Source: Pseudomonas maioricensis (GTDB lineage: Bacteria; Pseudomonadota; Gammaproteobacteria; Pseudomonadales; Pseudomonadaceae). Taken from it: 64,000 bases of DNA. A model generated the notes under the pieces. That model did no database searches and had not been told where the DNA came from. It saw nothing but the letters and a program-made list of their open reading frames with translations. Within the stretch, counting starts at the first letter, position 1. The number at the start of each line of letters is the position of its first letter. The translations under genes were made by a program, and so were the position numbers. Positions 51,388-60,274 of this stretch are shown here, piece after piece. The stretch lies in contig NZ_LOHG01000011.1 in the NCBI RefSeq assembly GCF_022790535.1, positions 23,179 to 87,178 on the forward strand, given 5' to 3'.

Positions 51388-52065
51388 TCACTCCGCGACT
51401 GGCAAAGGTTCCACGCTGTAGGCATGGCGCAGGCTGCGGTTAAGTACAGGGTCGAACAACTCCATTTCGAAGGTTTCGCCGTAGCCCAACTCACCAATCA
51501 CGGGTTGAGTACCGCAGAACATTGCGGTGCCTTGCTCTAGGCTCGCGCTGTCATTGAGTTTGGCCAGCAGGGTTGCCGGGGCCAGCAGGCTGGTGACCGT
51601 ACCTTCCTGATAGAGCGTGCGAGCACCGTCGCGAGTACGCCAGGTGCGCATGATCAGTTGATCCCAATGCCCCTGGACTTCATCGAAAAGCCACGCAGTA
51701 GCGGCAATCGGCTTGTCACACATTTGCTTGGAAACGGTGACGTCGAAGGCCTCGACCTTGCGGTCTGTGTGGTCCGAGCCCAAACCGACCAGCAGGCCAA
51801 GGCTGCTGGGGATGAGCACGAACTCGGTTTCGCCGGAGGAGTCTTTCCCAGGCACCTGAATGGTTTCAGATGGGTTTAGCAGGCTGGCGGCGACACGATA
51901 GAAGCAAGGAATCTGTGTCGGGCGGCGAACCCCAAGGGCTTCCAGCTCGGCAATATGGTGTTCCACTGCGGCACTGTTGCGACCGGCCCAACCGGCGATG
52001 ATCAAGTGATCGATGTCTACAACAACTTCGCCATGGTTAGCGACCTGAAGATTTAGCTGAGTCAA
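51388..52065 (-). CDS. DUF2848 protein
   Basis: A 225-residue cytosolic protein of the DUF2848 family: VDIDHLIIAGWAGRNSAAVE with HHIAELEALGVRRPTQIPCF, and GLGSDHTDRKVEAFDVTVSK then QMCDKPIA in the middle. The family is related in its fold pattern to fumarylacetoacetate-hydrolase type proteins and has no defined reaction that I know of. Start is TTG 52065 with GAGGGC upstream; no in-frame ATG is near. First gene of the amidase operon, facing an FCD GntR regulator. Confidence 0.82.
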   Translation of the reverse strand: MTQLNLQVANHGEVVVDIDHLIIAGWAGRNSAAVEHHIAELEALGVRRPTQIPCFYRVAASLLNPSETIQVPGKDSSGETEFVLIPSSLGLLVGLGSDHTDRKVEAFDVTVSKQMCDKPIAATAWLFDEVQGHWDQLIMRTWRTRDGARTLYQEGTVTSLLAPATLLAKLNDSASLEQGTAMFCGTQPVIGELGYGETFEMELFDPVLNRSLRHAYSVEPLPVAE

Positions 52066-52117
52066 AGCGGTGCCCTCGTTTGAGTAGGAAAAACATCAGC
52101 GCGTCGTGAAGTTACAC

Positions 52118-52127
52118 TGATATATCA
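52118..52127. promoter_or_regulatory. GntR operator palindrome, copy 1
   Basis: TGATATATCA, a perfect 10-bp palindrome in the context CAC-TGATATATCA-CAG, 53 bp upstream of the DUF2848 start codon. Identical to the copy at 52353. Confidence 0.7.
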
Positions 52128-52352
52128 CAGGTTTATCAATACGCAATTGATATGCCAGCTCGCTTCTTCCTTCACATAAAATGATTATTATCAATAGGTT
52201 GTGAGGTTTTCAGGGCTTCCGTCAGGCACCAGGGAGCGTTACCTGTTACCCATGTCGCACCACATTTGGGCGATTGGTGCCCACTAATGGCGCGTTTTGT
52301 TACCGGCTGGCAGCGGCGTAGAAAGCGACAATCCAGCTGATATGAAATACAG

Positions 52353-52362
52353 TGATATATCA
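52353..52362. promoter_or_regulatory. GntR operator palindrome, copy 2
   Basis: TGATATATCA in the context CAG-TGATATATCA-GCG, 24 bp upstream of the proposed GntR start codon. With copy 1 it brackets the divergent promoters, as expected for an autoregulating GntR repressor. Confidence 0.7.
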
Positions 52363-52385
52363 GCGCCGCCTTGAGGATTAACCGA

Positions 52386-53075
52386 TTGCTTGATTCAACT
52401 GACCTGCCGAACGCCGACGAAGTTGGCAAATCACCTGCTAAAAGTGGGGCCAGTCTGCGCGAACTGGCGTATGTACAGATCAAGCAACGGATCATTTCCT
52501 GCCACTTGCGGCCGGGCGAGGCTATCAATGAGGCGCAACTGACTCAGTTGCTGGGGCTTGGTCGTACCCCGGTGCATCAGGCACTGCACCGTCTGGAAAT
52601 GGAAGGCATGGTGACTATCCTGCCGCGCAAGGGCGTGATGGTGACGCCGATTTCGCTTAACGACATCCTCGACATGATCGAAGTGCGCAGAACCAACGAA
52701 GAGTTGTGCGTGAGACTGGCTGTCGAACGCGCTCAGGAAGAAGACTTCACGCGCATGCGCGAAATTATCGGGCGTACCCAGCCACTGCTGGAGCGCCGCG
52801 ATGTAAAGGGCCTGATGGAAGTCGACCTGCAGTTTCATCTGGCGATATCTGCCGCTGCGCGCAACCGGGTGTTGGCCGAACTGCTACGTACGTTGCATGA
52901 GAAACAGGCGCGCTTCTGGTTTCTGACGCTGTCCGAAATGCACCACAGTGAACGTATCTACGACGAGCACATGCAGATTCTGACTGCGATGCAGAACCGT
53001 GACAGTGAGGCGGCCATTAAGGCCATCCATCATCATATCGACGACTTCCGCCGAGCCATCATGCGCACCCTCTGA
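52386..53075 (+). CDS. GntR-family regulator with FCD domain
   Basis: About 229 residues: winged helix NEAQLTQLLGLGRTPVHQAL and an FCD domain with LMEVDLQFHLAISAAARNRV and YDEHMQILTAMQ, HHHIDDFRRAI carrying the metal-binding Asp/His set. The start is TTG 52386, eight bases after GAGGA; TTG 52371 is the only other choice and no ATG exists. The two palindromes upstream support binding to its own promoter and the DUF2848-amidase operon. Confidence 0.88.
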   Translation: MLDSTDLPNADEVGKSPAKSGASLRELAYVQIKQRIISCHLRPGEAINEAQLTQLLGLGRTPVHQALHRLEMEGMVTILPRKGVMVTPISLNDILDMIEVRRTNEELCVRLAVERAQEEDFTRMREIIGRTQPLLERRDVKGLMEVDLQFHLAISAAARNRVLAELLRTLHEKQARFWFLTLSEMHHSERIYDEHMQILTAMQNRDSEAAIKAIHHHIDDFRRAIMRTL

Positions 53076-53234
53076 CAGGGTCCGCATAACTGATCGACGC
53101 GTGTACAGCGTGTGCGCCGATCTGCCCCCACATCCGGCGCCTTGAAAACTCTGGCGTGCAACTTGCGTGTGGATCCTGCGTACTGACGCCTTTTGTGTGG
53201 GTGGATCAACTATTTTCTGTACGGGCTGTTGTGC

Positions 53235-54161
53235 ATGAACATGAAGTTTCTGGAAACCTTTGTATGGGTCGCACGGCTGAAAAGCTTTCGCCTGACCGCC
53301 GAAAAAATGTTCAGCACCCAGGCTTCCATTTCCAACCGGATTGCCGCGCTGGAGGAAGAGCTCGGCGCCAAGCTATTCCTGCGTGACTCCAAACGCGTGT
53401 CCCTGACGCCCGAGGGCGAGCGGGTGCTCGACTATGCCGAACAAATGATCGACACCCTGCACGCGCTCCAGCAATCGATCAGCGCGACCAGCGATCTGAA
53501 AGGATGCCTGCGGATCGGCATCATGGATACGGTCATTCACACGTGGCTGAGCCCGTTCATATCGACCCTCATGGAATGCTACCCGGCGGTTGAAATCGAG
53601 CTTACGGTCGATACATCGCTCAACTTGTGCGACCAGCTACAGAAAGGCTATCTGGATTTGATCGTGCAGACCGATATGGTCCGCAGTGATTCAGTGCGCA
53701 ACCAGCATCTGGCCGTATTTCCGGTTGAGTGGATTGTTCCGGCAGGCTCCATCTACCAGCGCAACTATGCATCCATAGATGACCTGGCGGGTGAGCGGAT
53801 CATCACCTATTCCCGTAATTCCCGTCCGCATCAGGACATCCTCAATCTGCTGCATGCAGGCGGCGTCGAAAATCCGCGGATCAGTTGTGTCAACTCGGTG
53901 GCTGCCATGACCCGGCTGGTCTGCGACGGATTTGGCATCGGCGCCTTGCCGGCCTCGTTGGTGAGCAAAGAATTGGCCGATGGCAAGCTGTTCATCCTTG
54001 AAAACGTAGCCCGGCCTCAGGCACTGGATATCATTGCTTGCTGGCGCGCCGGGGTCGGCCTGGAACTCACGGAGCAGGTGGTGAGCATTGCGCGTCACAC
54101 GCTTGAGCAATACGCCAGAGAGATGGGGCCGGACATGGTGATTCTCAGTTCGGCCAGGTAG
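53235..54161 (+). CDS. LysR-family transcriptional regulator
   Basis: A 308-residue LysR protein (MKFLETFVWVARLKSFRLTA; HTH RLTAEKMFSTQASISNRIAA). ATG 53235 or 53241. Target unclear: the gene upstream is the GntR regulator on the same strand, and downstream is a convergent unknown gene 3 bp away. It could act on the amidase operon or on distant genes. Confidence 0.9.
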   Translation: MNMKFLETFVWVARLKSFRLTAEKMFSTQASISNRIAALEEELGAKLFLRDSKRVSLTPEGERVLDYAEQMIDTLHALQQSISATSDLKGCLRIGIMDTVIHTWLSPFISTLMECYPAVEIELTVDTSLNLCDQLQKGYLDLIVQTDMVRSDSVRNQHLAVFPVEWIVPAGSIYQRNYASIDDLAGERIITYSRNSRPHQDILNLLHAGGVENPRISCVNSVAAMTRLVCDGFGIGALPASLVSKELADGKLFILENVARPQALDIIACWRAGVGLELTEQVVSIARHTLEQYAREMGPDMVILSSAR

Positions 54162-54164
54162 TTG

Positions 54165-54608
54165 TCACTGGGTATCGCTGATTCCCGGTCCGATTCGCGC
54201 ATCGATGGCGCGGATCTCCGCCTCTGACAGAGGGCGCCAGTCTTGCGGCTCTATGCCGTACTCGTCTTGCGCAGCCGCGATGACCTCTTCGAGAGAAAAG
54301 TAAACATGGTCACCCTCGACCCTGGGCTGCGTGTAGTCGATGTAGCGAATCACCAGGTAGATGAATTCTGCGTCATCGGTAACCAGACCGAACGCGACCA
54401 GAGCGGTCACGCCGGTTCCGTCAGGGTTGCGGACGTTGGCGAGCAGATAGCGCGGGGAGGGTGGGTTCACGAGCAAGGTCCTTCTGAGCGATGAGTCGGC
54501 GCAGTTCTGACCGTCATAGTGGAGGGGGCGTTCGCCAATAGCCCGATCAATGCTGTGGTCATCTGTATGGACTGGATGAGTCGAGAGTAATGCCGGGGAT
54601 AAACACAT
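54165..54608 (-). CDS. Hypothetical protein, 147 residues
   Basis: I do not recognise this protein. ATG 54608 has a good GAGG site seven bases upstream. No signal peptide or membrane helix is evident. The C-terminal half (VTDDAEFIYLVIRYIDYTQP, YFSLEEVIAAAQDEYGIEPQ) looks like a folded acidic domain, whereas the first 50 residues look less structured. It is convergent with the LysR gene with a 3-bp gap. Confidence 0.6.
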   Translation of the reverse strand: MCLSPALLSTHPVHTDDHSIDRAIGERPLHYDGQNCADSSLRRTLLVNPPSPRYLLANVRNPDGTGVTALVAFGLVTDDAEFIYLVIRYIDYTQPRVEGDHVYFSLEEVIAAAQDEYGIEPQDWRPLSEAEIRAIDARIGPGISDTQ

Positions 54609-54695
54609 GGCACCTCAGGACAAATGGAAACACCTGTCCTGAAAGGCACAACCGCATCGAACCGTTTAAACTTGCTCACCTTTTGATAAAGCCCA

Positions 54696-55706
54696 TCAAG
54701 CCTTTGCTCTGGCATTGATACGGTAGCTACTCGGTGACATACAGAACCATCGCTCGCACGCTTTGTTGAATGCACTTTGATTTTTGAATCCTAAACGGTA
54801 AGCAACTTCCTTGAGCGCCATCGAGGTATGGGTCAGCAGGTGAATGCCTTGCTGATGTTTTACGTCGTCGACAAGGCGTTGAAAGCACATGCCTTCGGCG
54901 TTCAGGAAACGGGAAAGTTGACGTTGTGTGAGATTCAGACTGCTGAGCACATACTCCATTGCCAACGATTTGCCCTGATGAAGATGCTGCAATATAACGC
55001 GCCGGGTCTGGGCTACTGCACTGTCCATCTCCAGTTGCTGTTTCTGCATCTTCAAGTGATTGCCATGAATCGACTGCAGCGATGTGTCGCCGGTCGGTAT
55101 GGATAAACCACAATCAGCCCTTAAAAACGTCAGGGCATTTACCGGTGCTGAGAACGTTATATGGCGGCCGAAAAGTGCCTCCAGTTGTCGGGTATCCGCG
55201 GGCCTGGAATAAGTGAACTCGGCGGCCAAAGGCATTATTCGGGTGGTGGGTACCAGCCAGTGTATGAGCCCCAGGGTGATCGACGTGACTGCATCAATGA
55301 ACGCCCTCGGCAGGTCTGGGGCTTGTGCGTCAGCAGCAACGCCCGCAATGCGAACGGTAGTGGCCGATTCATCCAGAAACATGCAAAAGCCGATGCCGAC
55401 AGTGACGTGGTACTCGACCATATGCCGGAGCGCATCAAGCACTGTTGCGCTGGACATGATTGCATAACCTAAAAGCCCCAGATTACCCGGATGTGCTTTG
55501 TTATAGGCCAACAAACCAATGTCCTCGTTGCCGGCGCGCTGCTGCGCAGCCACCAGAAGTTGCATGATTGTGTTTAGCGGGATGTTTTTATTGCCACCCG
55601 ACGGCGCTGTATTTGCAGAACCGGCTTGTAAATCACGACGGCTGTTTGCGGAGGGCGTTATTGCGTCGATACACGCCTGAGCAAAGGTGGGGGAGAGGCT
55701 GAGCAT
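54696..55706 (-). CDS. AraC-family regulator (ArgR/OruR-type N-terminal domain)
   Basis: A 336-residue regulator with the N-terminal arabinose-binding-like domain of OruR/ArgR/VirS proteins (LGLLGYAIMSSATVLDALRH, DAVTSITLGLIHWLVP) and a C-terminal AraC double HTH (LSSLNLTQRQLSRFLNAEGM, and SMALKEVAYRLGFKNQSAFN, KACERWFCMSPSSYR). Divergent from a chemoreceptor gene with 170 bp between, so it may control it (inference). Confidence 0.9.
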   Translation of the reverse strand: MLSLSPTFAQACIDAITPSANSRRDLQAGSANTAPSGGNKNIPLNTIMQLLVAAQQRAGNEDIGLLAYNKAHPGNLGLLGYAIMSSATVLDALRHMVEYHVTVGIGFCMFLDESATTVRIAGVAADAQAPDLPRAFIDAVTSITLGLIHWLVPTTRIMPLAAEFTYSRPADTRQLEALFGRHITFSAPVNALTFLRADCGLSIPTGDTSLQSIHGNHLKMQKQQLEMDSAVAQTRRVILQHLHQGKSLAMEYVLSSLNLTQRQLSRFLNAEGMCFQRLVDDVKHQQGIHLLTHTSMALKEVAYRLGFKNQSAFNKACERWFCMSPSSYRINARAKA

Positions 55707-55876
55707 TTTTATCCCGTGTCAAATTAAATTGTTCCTTTTTTATTGTGGTTATGAAGGTTTTTCAGGGAGCGAATTTAACTCATTTGCTCAGCACTGTGTT
55801 GCTCGCGTACTTCGCAGCTGCCAACGATGTGAGCAAAGTAGAACGGTTTTTATATGAATTAACGAGGTCTCTCCAC

Positions 55877-57502
55877 ATGCTGCTAAGAACGTTGAAAATA
55901 GCCAATCGTGTCATGGCGTGTTTTGCATTGATTGTATTGATCGTCGGTGCGCTAGGGCTGTTTAGCCTTCATCAAATGTCTACCGTGCGTAATGAAGGCC
56001 TGGTGATTGAAAACAGCTCCCTTCCAGGTATTGCTCTGGGGGATGACATTGCGCTGGCGTTCTCCAATACCCGGATTGATGCGGTCAAACTGGTTTCTGC
56101 TGATGATCAGCATCTGCAGGCTGCGTACGCAAACCTGCAGTCTCAACTCGAAGTATTCAATGCCGCGATAGCTGCTTACCGGCCACTGATAGGCTCGAAA
56201 AACGAAGCCGATCTGATCGATGGCATCGCCTCGTCGTACCGCCAATACAGCGCGGGCGCGGTCCGCGCGTATGAGCTGTTGAAAGCGCATCAAAGAGACG
56301 CCGCACGTGGGCTGGTCTCGGATGAGATGACCATTACCGCCCAGGAGGTCACCAGGCTCCTGAAAGAACTGGAAGCTTTCAACGATAACGAAAAGTCGAT
56401 TGCCAGCGACCGTGCGAGTGACGCTTACGATGACGCTGAAATCATTATCTACTGGGTAATTGCACTGGCGGTTCTGGCCACCATTCTTTTAGCCTGGCGC
56501 CTGACCAGCAGTATTGCCGGGCCTATTAGTCAGGCTCTGAATGCTTCTGAAAAAGTCTCTTCTGGCGACTTGCGCAGCCTGGCGCAAGACATCCGCGGGA
56601 CCGACGAAGCGGCGATGTTGTTGCAGTCAATGGAGCGCATGAGGGCAAGCTTGCAATCAACTCTTTCTCAAGTGGGCGGGGCTTCTGACCAGTTGGGTTC
56701 TGCGGCTGAGGAAATGGACGCATTGATGCGCGACAGTAACGCCGATCTCAACGTCCAGAACGGCGAAATAGAGATGGCGGCTACTGCGGTCACAGAAATG
56801 AGTCACGCCGTCGAAGAGGTTGCTCGAAATGCGGTGGCAACCTCAGAAGAATCGCGATCGTCGACGCGTGCTGCCCGCGAGGGGCAAGAGGAACTTGAAA
56901 GCACCGTGAGATCGGTTTCCGAGCTGGCTGAGCACGTTGCCAGTGCTTCAACTGAGGCTCAACTGCTGTCCTCATACACCAAAGATATCAGCCGGGTGCT
57001 GGAAGTCATTCGCGCAGTGTCGGAGCAGACGAACCTGCTGGCGCTTAATGCTGCGATTGAAGCAGCAAGGGCAGGGGAAGCTGGACGCGGCTTCGCGGTC
57101 GTTGCTGATGAGGTGCGAGCGTTGGCACACCGTACCGGCGAATCGACCCGGGAAATTGAAATCATGATCGGGAAAATTCAACAGGGTACGGCCGACACTG
57201 TGAGCGCGCTTTCTTCGAGCACCGAGCAGGCATCCCATACCCGTCAACAAGCAGAATCCGCCAGCCGGGCGCTGGCCTTGATCGCTTCTGCTGTAGCGGG
57301 TATTGATGAGCGCAATCTGGTAATTGCCAGCGCCTCCGAGGAGCAGGCCCAGGTTGCCCGGGAAGTCGACCATAACCTGGTCAGGATCAGGGATCTGTCC
57401 GCGCAGTCAGCAGTGCGCTCCGATCAAACCATGAGCGCGAGTGTAACCCTCGCTCGGCTCGCCAGTGAGTTGCGGGTATCACTGCAGCAATTTCAGCTTT
57501 GA
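55877..57502 (+). CDS. Methyl-accepting chemotaxis protein, 4HB sensor
   Basis: A 541-residue chemoreceptor: TM1 at about 12-32, a four-helix-bundle ligand domain (33-188), TM2 at about 189-208, HAMP (about 209-262), and the cytoplasmic coiled coil with the conserved tip EQTNLLALNAAIEAARAGE beginning at Glu383. No C-terminal CheR-tethering pentapeptide. ATG 55877 follows GAGG; the open frame extends upstream to 55745 but adds residues before TM1 and is rejected. Paralogue of the receptor at 58542. Confidence 0.92.
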   Translation: MLLRTLKIANRVMACFALIVLIVGALGLFSLHQMSTVRNEGLVIENSSLPGIALGDDIALAFSNTRIDAVKLVSADDQHLQAAYANLQSQLEVFNAAIAAYRPLIGSKNEADLIDGIASSYRQYSAGAVRAYELLKAHQRDAARGLVSDEMTITAQEVTRLLKELEAFNDNEKSIASDRASDAYDDAEIIIYWVIALAVLATILLAWRLTSSIAGPISQALNASEKVSSGDLRSLAQDIRGTDEAAMLLQSMERMRASLQSTLSQVGGASDQLGSAAEEMDALMRDSNADLNVQNGEIEMAATAVTEMSHAVEEVARNAVATSEESRSSTRAAREGQEELESTVRSVSELAEHVASASTEAQLLSSYTKDISRVLEVIRAVSEQTNLLALNAAIEAARAGEAGRGFAVVADEVRALAHRTGESTREIEIMIGKIQQGTADTVSALSSSTEQASHTRQQAESASRALALIASAVAGIDERNLVIASASEEQAQVAREVDHNLVRIRDLSAQSAVRSDQTMSASVTLARLASELRVSLQQFQL

Positions 57503-57509
57503 GTGCTTA

Positions 57510-57547
57510 CCAGCAGTTGCCCCCACGCAATGGGGTGCAACTGCTGG
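57510..57547 (+). terminator. Hairpin after the first chemoreceptor gene
   Basis: CCAGCAGTTGC-CCCCA pairs with TGGGG-T-GCAACTGCTGG, a 16-bp stem with one bulge and a 5-nt loop, starting 8 nt after the stop. The following TTCTCGTGCTT is only moderately T-rich. Confidence 0.65.
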
Positions 57548-57689
57548 TTCTCGTGCTTGACAAGGCAGTAGGTGCTTCGAGTCCCGGGTTTTCTCGCGTC
57601 GCCTGCTCGAAGAGCTCGATGGGCGTCATCAGACGCCGACGCTAGTATTGGCATTTGCTCGGCAGTGAAACCTGATCGGTGAACAGGCT

Positions 57690-58127
57690 TCAAAAAGGAC
57701 ACCACGGATCCCCGCCATTGGCGCTTTCCAGCATCTTCGGGAAACTGCGCCCGAAATTCCAGCCTGAGGCAGTTGCGGTCATGGTTGTCTTACACACGGG
57801 GTTCTTTTCCGAGACGATGACGTCCAGGTAGTACTGATTACCGTAGAGGGTCGGTGCCCAGAGCAACATCTCGCTTTGTTCCGTTCGCTTGTCGACCTTC
57901 AGTTGGAAGGCATTGACGATCGTTCCCCCCGTTGAAACTTCGATCACTCTCGGGTGGTAGCAATGATTCAGATAGCGCTGAACCCGCTCCTCAACCAGAC
58001 TGCGCTCCTGCGCCAAACAGTATTCCGGGCTCGCCACGCCTTTGCTCAGCAATTCGTCCTTGGTGTACGGATGCAGCGAGCATCCGCCGAGCAGCATGAA
58101 AACGCCCGCCATGAGTTTTTTGTGCAT
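57690..58127 (-). CDS. Hypothetical lipoprotein, 145 residues
   Basis: MHKKLMAGVFMLLGGCSLHP is a short type II signal peptide with lipobox LGGC and Cys16. The mature part has conserved-looking Cys residues (PEYCLAQE, NHCYHP, NPVCKTT, DPWCPF), possibly two disulfides, and the block STGGTIVNAFQLKVDKRTEQ. I do not recognise the family. ATG 58127 is chosen for the signal peptide. It lies between two paralogous chemoreceptors on the opposite strand. Confidence 0.75.
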   Translation of the reverse strand: MHKKLMAGVFMLLGGCSLHPYTKDELLSKGVASPEYCLAQERSLVEERVQRYLNHCYHPRVIEVSTGGTIVNAFQLKVDKRTEQSEMLLWAPTLYGNQYYLDVIVSEKNPVCKTTMTATASGWNFGRSFPKMLESANGGDPWCPF

Positions 58128-58541
58128 CGTTAAAAATCCTGGAATGGATGGCTGAGTGCTGTTTATCGGCGCAAGGCTGCGACACTTCAGTTTTCCTTCG
58201 TAACGACATGCACTCCGATCTTGCAATGCCCTTTATGCACTAGATAGACATGAACTATGCACTAATCATGCACTGGTTTTACAGGTATTAATCAGTTGGT
58301 GATAACCAACAAATCACCCTTCGTTTATGCGTGTTTTGGCTGTCGTAATAAACATGCCGAGACGGTCTACTGGCGTCAGAAAATAAATTTTAATTCCCCC
58401 TCAACTAATACGAATGCACTGCCGATAGTCGTAACAAGGTGGTTCTGGTTCACCCCTCCGTTAAGAAACAGCGCAGGGTGCCTTGTAACGGTTAGAGCAT
58501 GGAGCGCTATCGATACTATTGACTTCAATGAGATGACATCC
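58128..58541. other. 414-bp divergent region with ATGCACT repeats
   Basis: Promoter region for the lipoprotein (leftward) and the second chemoreceptor (rightward). The reading frame of the chemoreceptor is open back to 58296 but shows no receptor-like sequence. Main landmark is the heptamer array at 58208-58274. Confidence 0.5.
58208..58274. repeat. Four direct ATGCACT heptamers
   Basis: ATGCACT occurs at 58208, 58235, 58257 and 58268, all in the same orientation within 67 bp; start-to-start spacings are 27, 22 and 11 bp. They lie 81-147 bp upstream of the lipoprotein start and about 270-330 bp upstream of the chemoreceptor start. Looks like a cooperative regulator-binding array. Confidence 0.6.
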
Positions 58542-60167
58542 ATGACGATAAGAAATATGAACATCGCTCCTCGAGCGTTTCTTGGCTTCGCTTTCATTGC
58601 TCTATTGGTCGTCGCGTTAGGGTTTTTCGCTCTGAATCGCATGAGCTTGATTCGTCAGGCCACAGTCGACATGGAGACCAACACCTTGCCCAGCATCACG
58701 CTGTTAGGCAACGTTAACGAATCCGTCCTGCGCTTGAGGGTTTTTTCACTGCGTCTGCTGGTCAACCGCGAACCGGAAATGCTTCAGGAAAGCGATCAGC
58801 GCATTGCAGAAATCATCAGCCAGTTGCAAACCGCCAAGTCTGCTTACAGTGCATTGCCTGCGGAAGCTGACGAAAGAGCCGTTTATCAGCAGTTCGATGG
58901 AACACTGGGGCAATACCTGATTTTACTTAGCCAGGCCGTGCAGCTTTCTCGCGATAACAAAGTTGAAGAGACTCGCGCCATGATCAACGCCGGCATGAGA
59001 CAGACTTCAGACTTGATGACCCAACAACTCAAGGCCCTTGTTGATATCAATAGGGCGAGCGCTATCGCGGGTTCTAAAGTAGCAGGCCAGCAGTACGACG
59101 GTGCAACTGTCGCCATTATTGCCGTCGCGGTTATTGCGTCATTAATGACGGTCTTGCTGGCGTGGTTGTTGACGCGCAGTATTGTGGCGCCGTTGTCTAG
59201 GGCCGTGAATGCCGCTCAGGAGATTGCTGCGGGCAACCTGACTAAACACATCGAAGTTGATGGCAAGGACGAACCGGCACGCTTGCTTGAAGCGCTGGTG
59301 ATCATGCAGCAGAACTTGCGCACAACCATTGAAATGATCTCAGGCTCCGCTACGCAGCTGGCATCCGCTGCAGAAGAGTTGAGCGCCGTGACTGAAGAGT
59401 CGTCGCGCGGCTTGCAACAGCAGAACGACGAAATAGAACAAGCCGCGACTGCCGTGAATGAAATGACGGCCGCAGTAGAGGAAGTTGCCCGCAATGCTGT
59501 GTCCACCTCTCAGGCTTCAGAGCAATCCACAGACACCGCCCGTCAGGGGCGCGATAAAGTCGTGCAAACCGTACAAGCGATTCAGACCATGACTCAGGAC
59601 GTCCAGACCACGTCCAACTTGGTCGAAGGCCTTGCCGAACAGGGCCGGGATATTGGCAAAGTACTGGACGTCATTCGCTCAATCGCAGAGCAAACCAACT
59701 TGCTGGCATTGAACGCAGCAATCGAGGCTGCAAGGGCTGGCGAGGCAGGTCGCGGTTTCGCTGTGGTTGCCGATGAGGTCAGGGCGCTGGCACATCGCAC
59801 CGCGGAGTCAACACGAGAGATTGAACAGATGGTTGCCGGTATTCAGAGCGGCACCGGCAATGCAGTGCAGTCAATGGCGTTGAACACGAGCCGTACCCAA
59901 ACCACACTGGAACTCGCCCGGGCGGCAGGCGAGGCGCTGGAGCAGATCACTGAGGCCATTTCGCAGATCAACGAGCGCAACCTGGTGATTGCCAGCGCGT
60001 CCGAAGAGCAGGCTCAGGTTTCTCGTGAGGTGGACCGTAACCTCGTGAATATCCGGGACCTGGCCACTCAGTCCGCGGCCGGGGCCAATCAGACCAGTGC
60101 CGCCAGCCATGAGCTGTCGAGACTGGCTGTGGACCTGAACGGTATGGTGGCGCGCTTTGTAATTTGA
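58542..60167 (+). CDS. Methyl-accepting chemotaxis protein, 4HB sensor (paralogue)
   Basis: A 541-residue receptor of the same layout as the one at 55877: TM1 at about 12-32, four-helix-bundle sensor, TM2 at about 189-211, HAMP, and the signalling tip EQTNLLALNAAIEAARAGE again starting at Glu383. The sensor domains differ strongly, so the ligands probably differ. ATG 58542 (MTIRNMNIAPRAFLGF) is preferred; 58533 and 58557 are alternatives. Confidence 0.92.
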   Translation: MTIRNMNIAPRAFLGFAFIALLVVALGFFALNRMSLIRQATVDMETNTLPSITLLGNVNESVLRLRVFSLRLLVNREPEMLQESDQRIAEIISQLQTAKSAYSALPAEADERAVYQQFDGTLGQYLILLSQAVQLSRDNKVEETRAMINAGMRQTSDLMTQQLKALVDINRASAIAGSKVAGQQYDGATVAIIAVAVIASLMTVLLAWLLTRSIVAPLSRAVNAAQEIAAGNLTKHIEVDGKDEPARLLEALVIMQQNLRTTIEMISGSATQLASAAEELSAVTEESSRGLQQQNDEIEQAATAVNEMTAAVEEVARNAVSTSQASEQSTDTARQGRDKVVQTVQAIQTMTQDVQTTSNLVEGLAEQGRDIGKVLDVIRSIAEQTNLLALNAAIEAARAGEAGRGFAVVADEVRALAHRTAESTREIEQMVAGIQSGTGNAVQSMALNTSRTQTTLELARAAGEALEQITEAISQINERNLVIASASEEQAQVSREVDRNLVNIRDLATQSAAGANQTSAASHELSRLAVDLNGMVARFVI

Positions 60168-60212
60168 TTTGCTAGCGTTGGAACCAAAGTATTGGCCGGT
60201 TAAAACCTTGAG

Positions 60213-60244
60213 CGCGCTGGGCAGATAATCTGCTCAGCGCGTTT
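60213..60244 (+). terminator. Terminator after the second chemoreceptor
   Basis: CGCGCTG-G-GCAG / CTGC-T-CAGCGCG forms a 12-bp stem with one mismatch and a 5-nt loop, followed by TTTCGCATT, 46 nt past the stop codon. Confidence 0.75.
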
Positions 60245-60274
60245 CGCATTATAAATAGATAGCGGGGAGGGTGT

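Larger units (their letters stand above)
52066..52385. other. 320-bp divergent control region
   Basis: Separates the DUF2848-amidase operon from the GntR gene. Contains two identical 10-bp palindromes (next entries) and nothing that looks like a gene; the reverse-strand frame 52172-52528 lacks coding character and overlaps the regulator. Confidence 0.6.

Noticed and set aside
52177..52196. Fur-box-like sequence (ATTGATAATAATCATTTTAT on the reverse strand)
   Set aside because: It matches only about 13 of 19 consensus positions in an AT-rich spacer, and neither flanking gene is iron-related.
58296..58541. N-terminal extension of the second chemoreceptor
   Set aside because: The frame is open for 79 codons upstream, but the sequence does not resemble a receptor. 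Starting at 58542 gives the same 541-residue layout as the paralogue.
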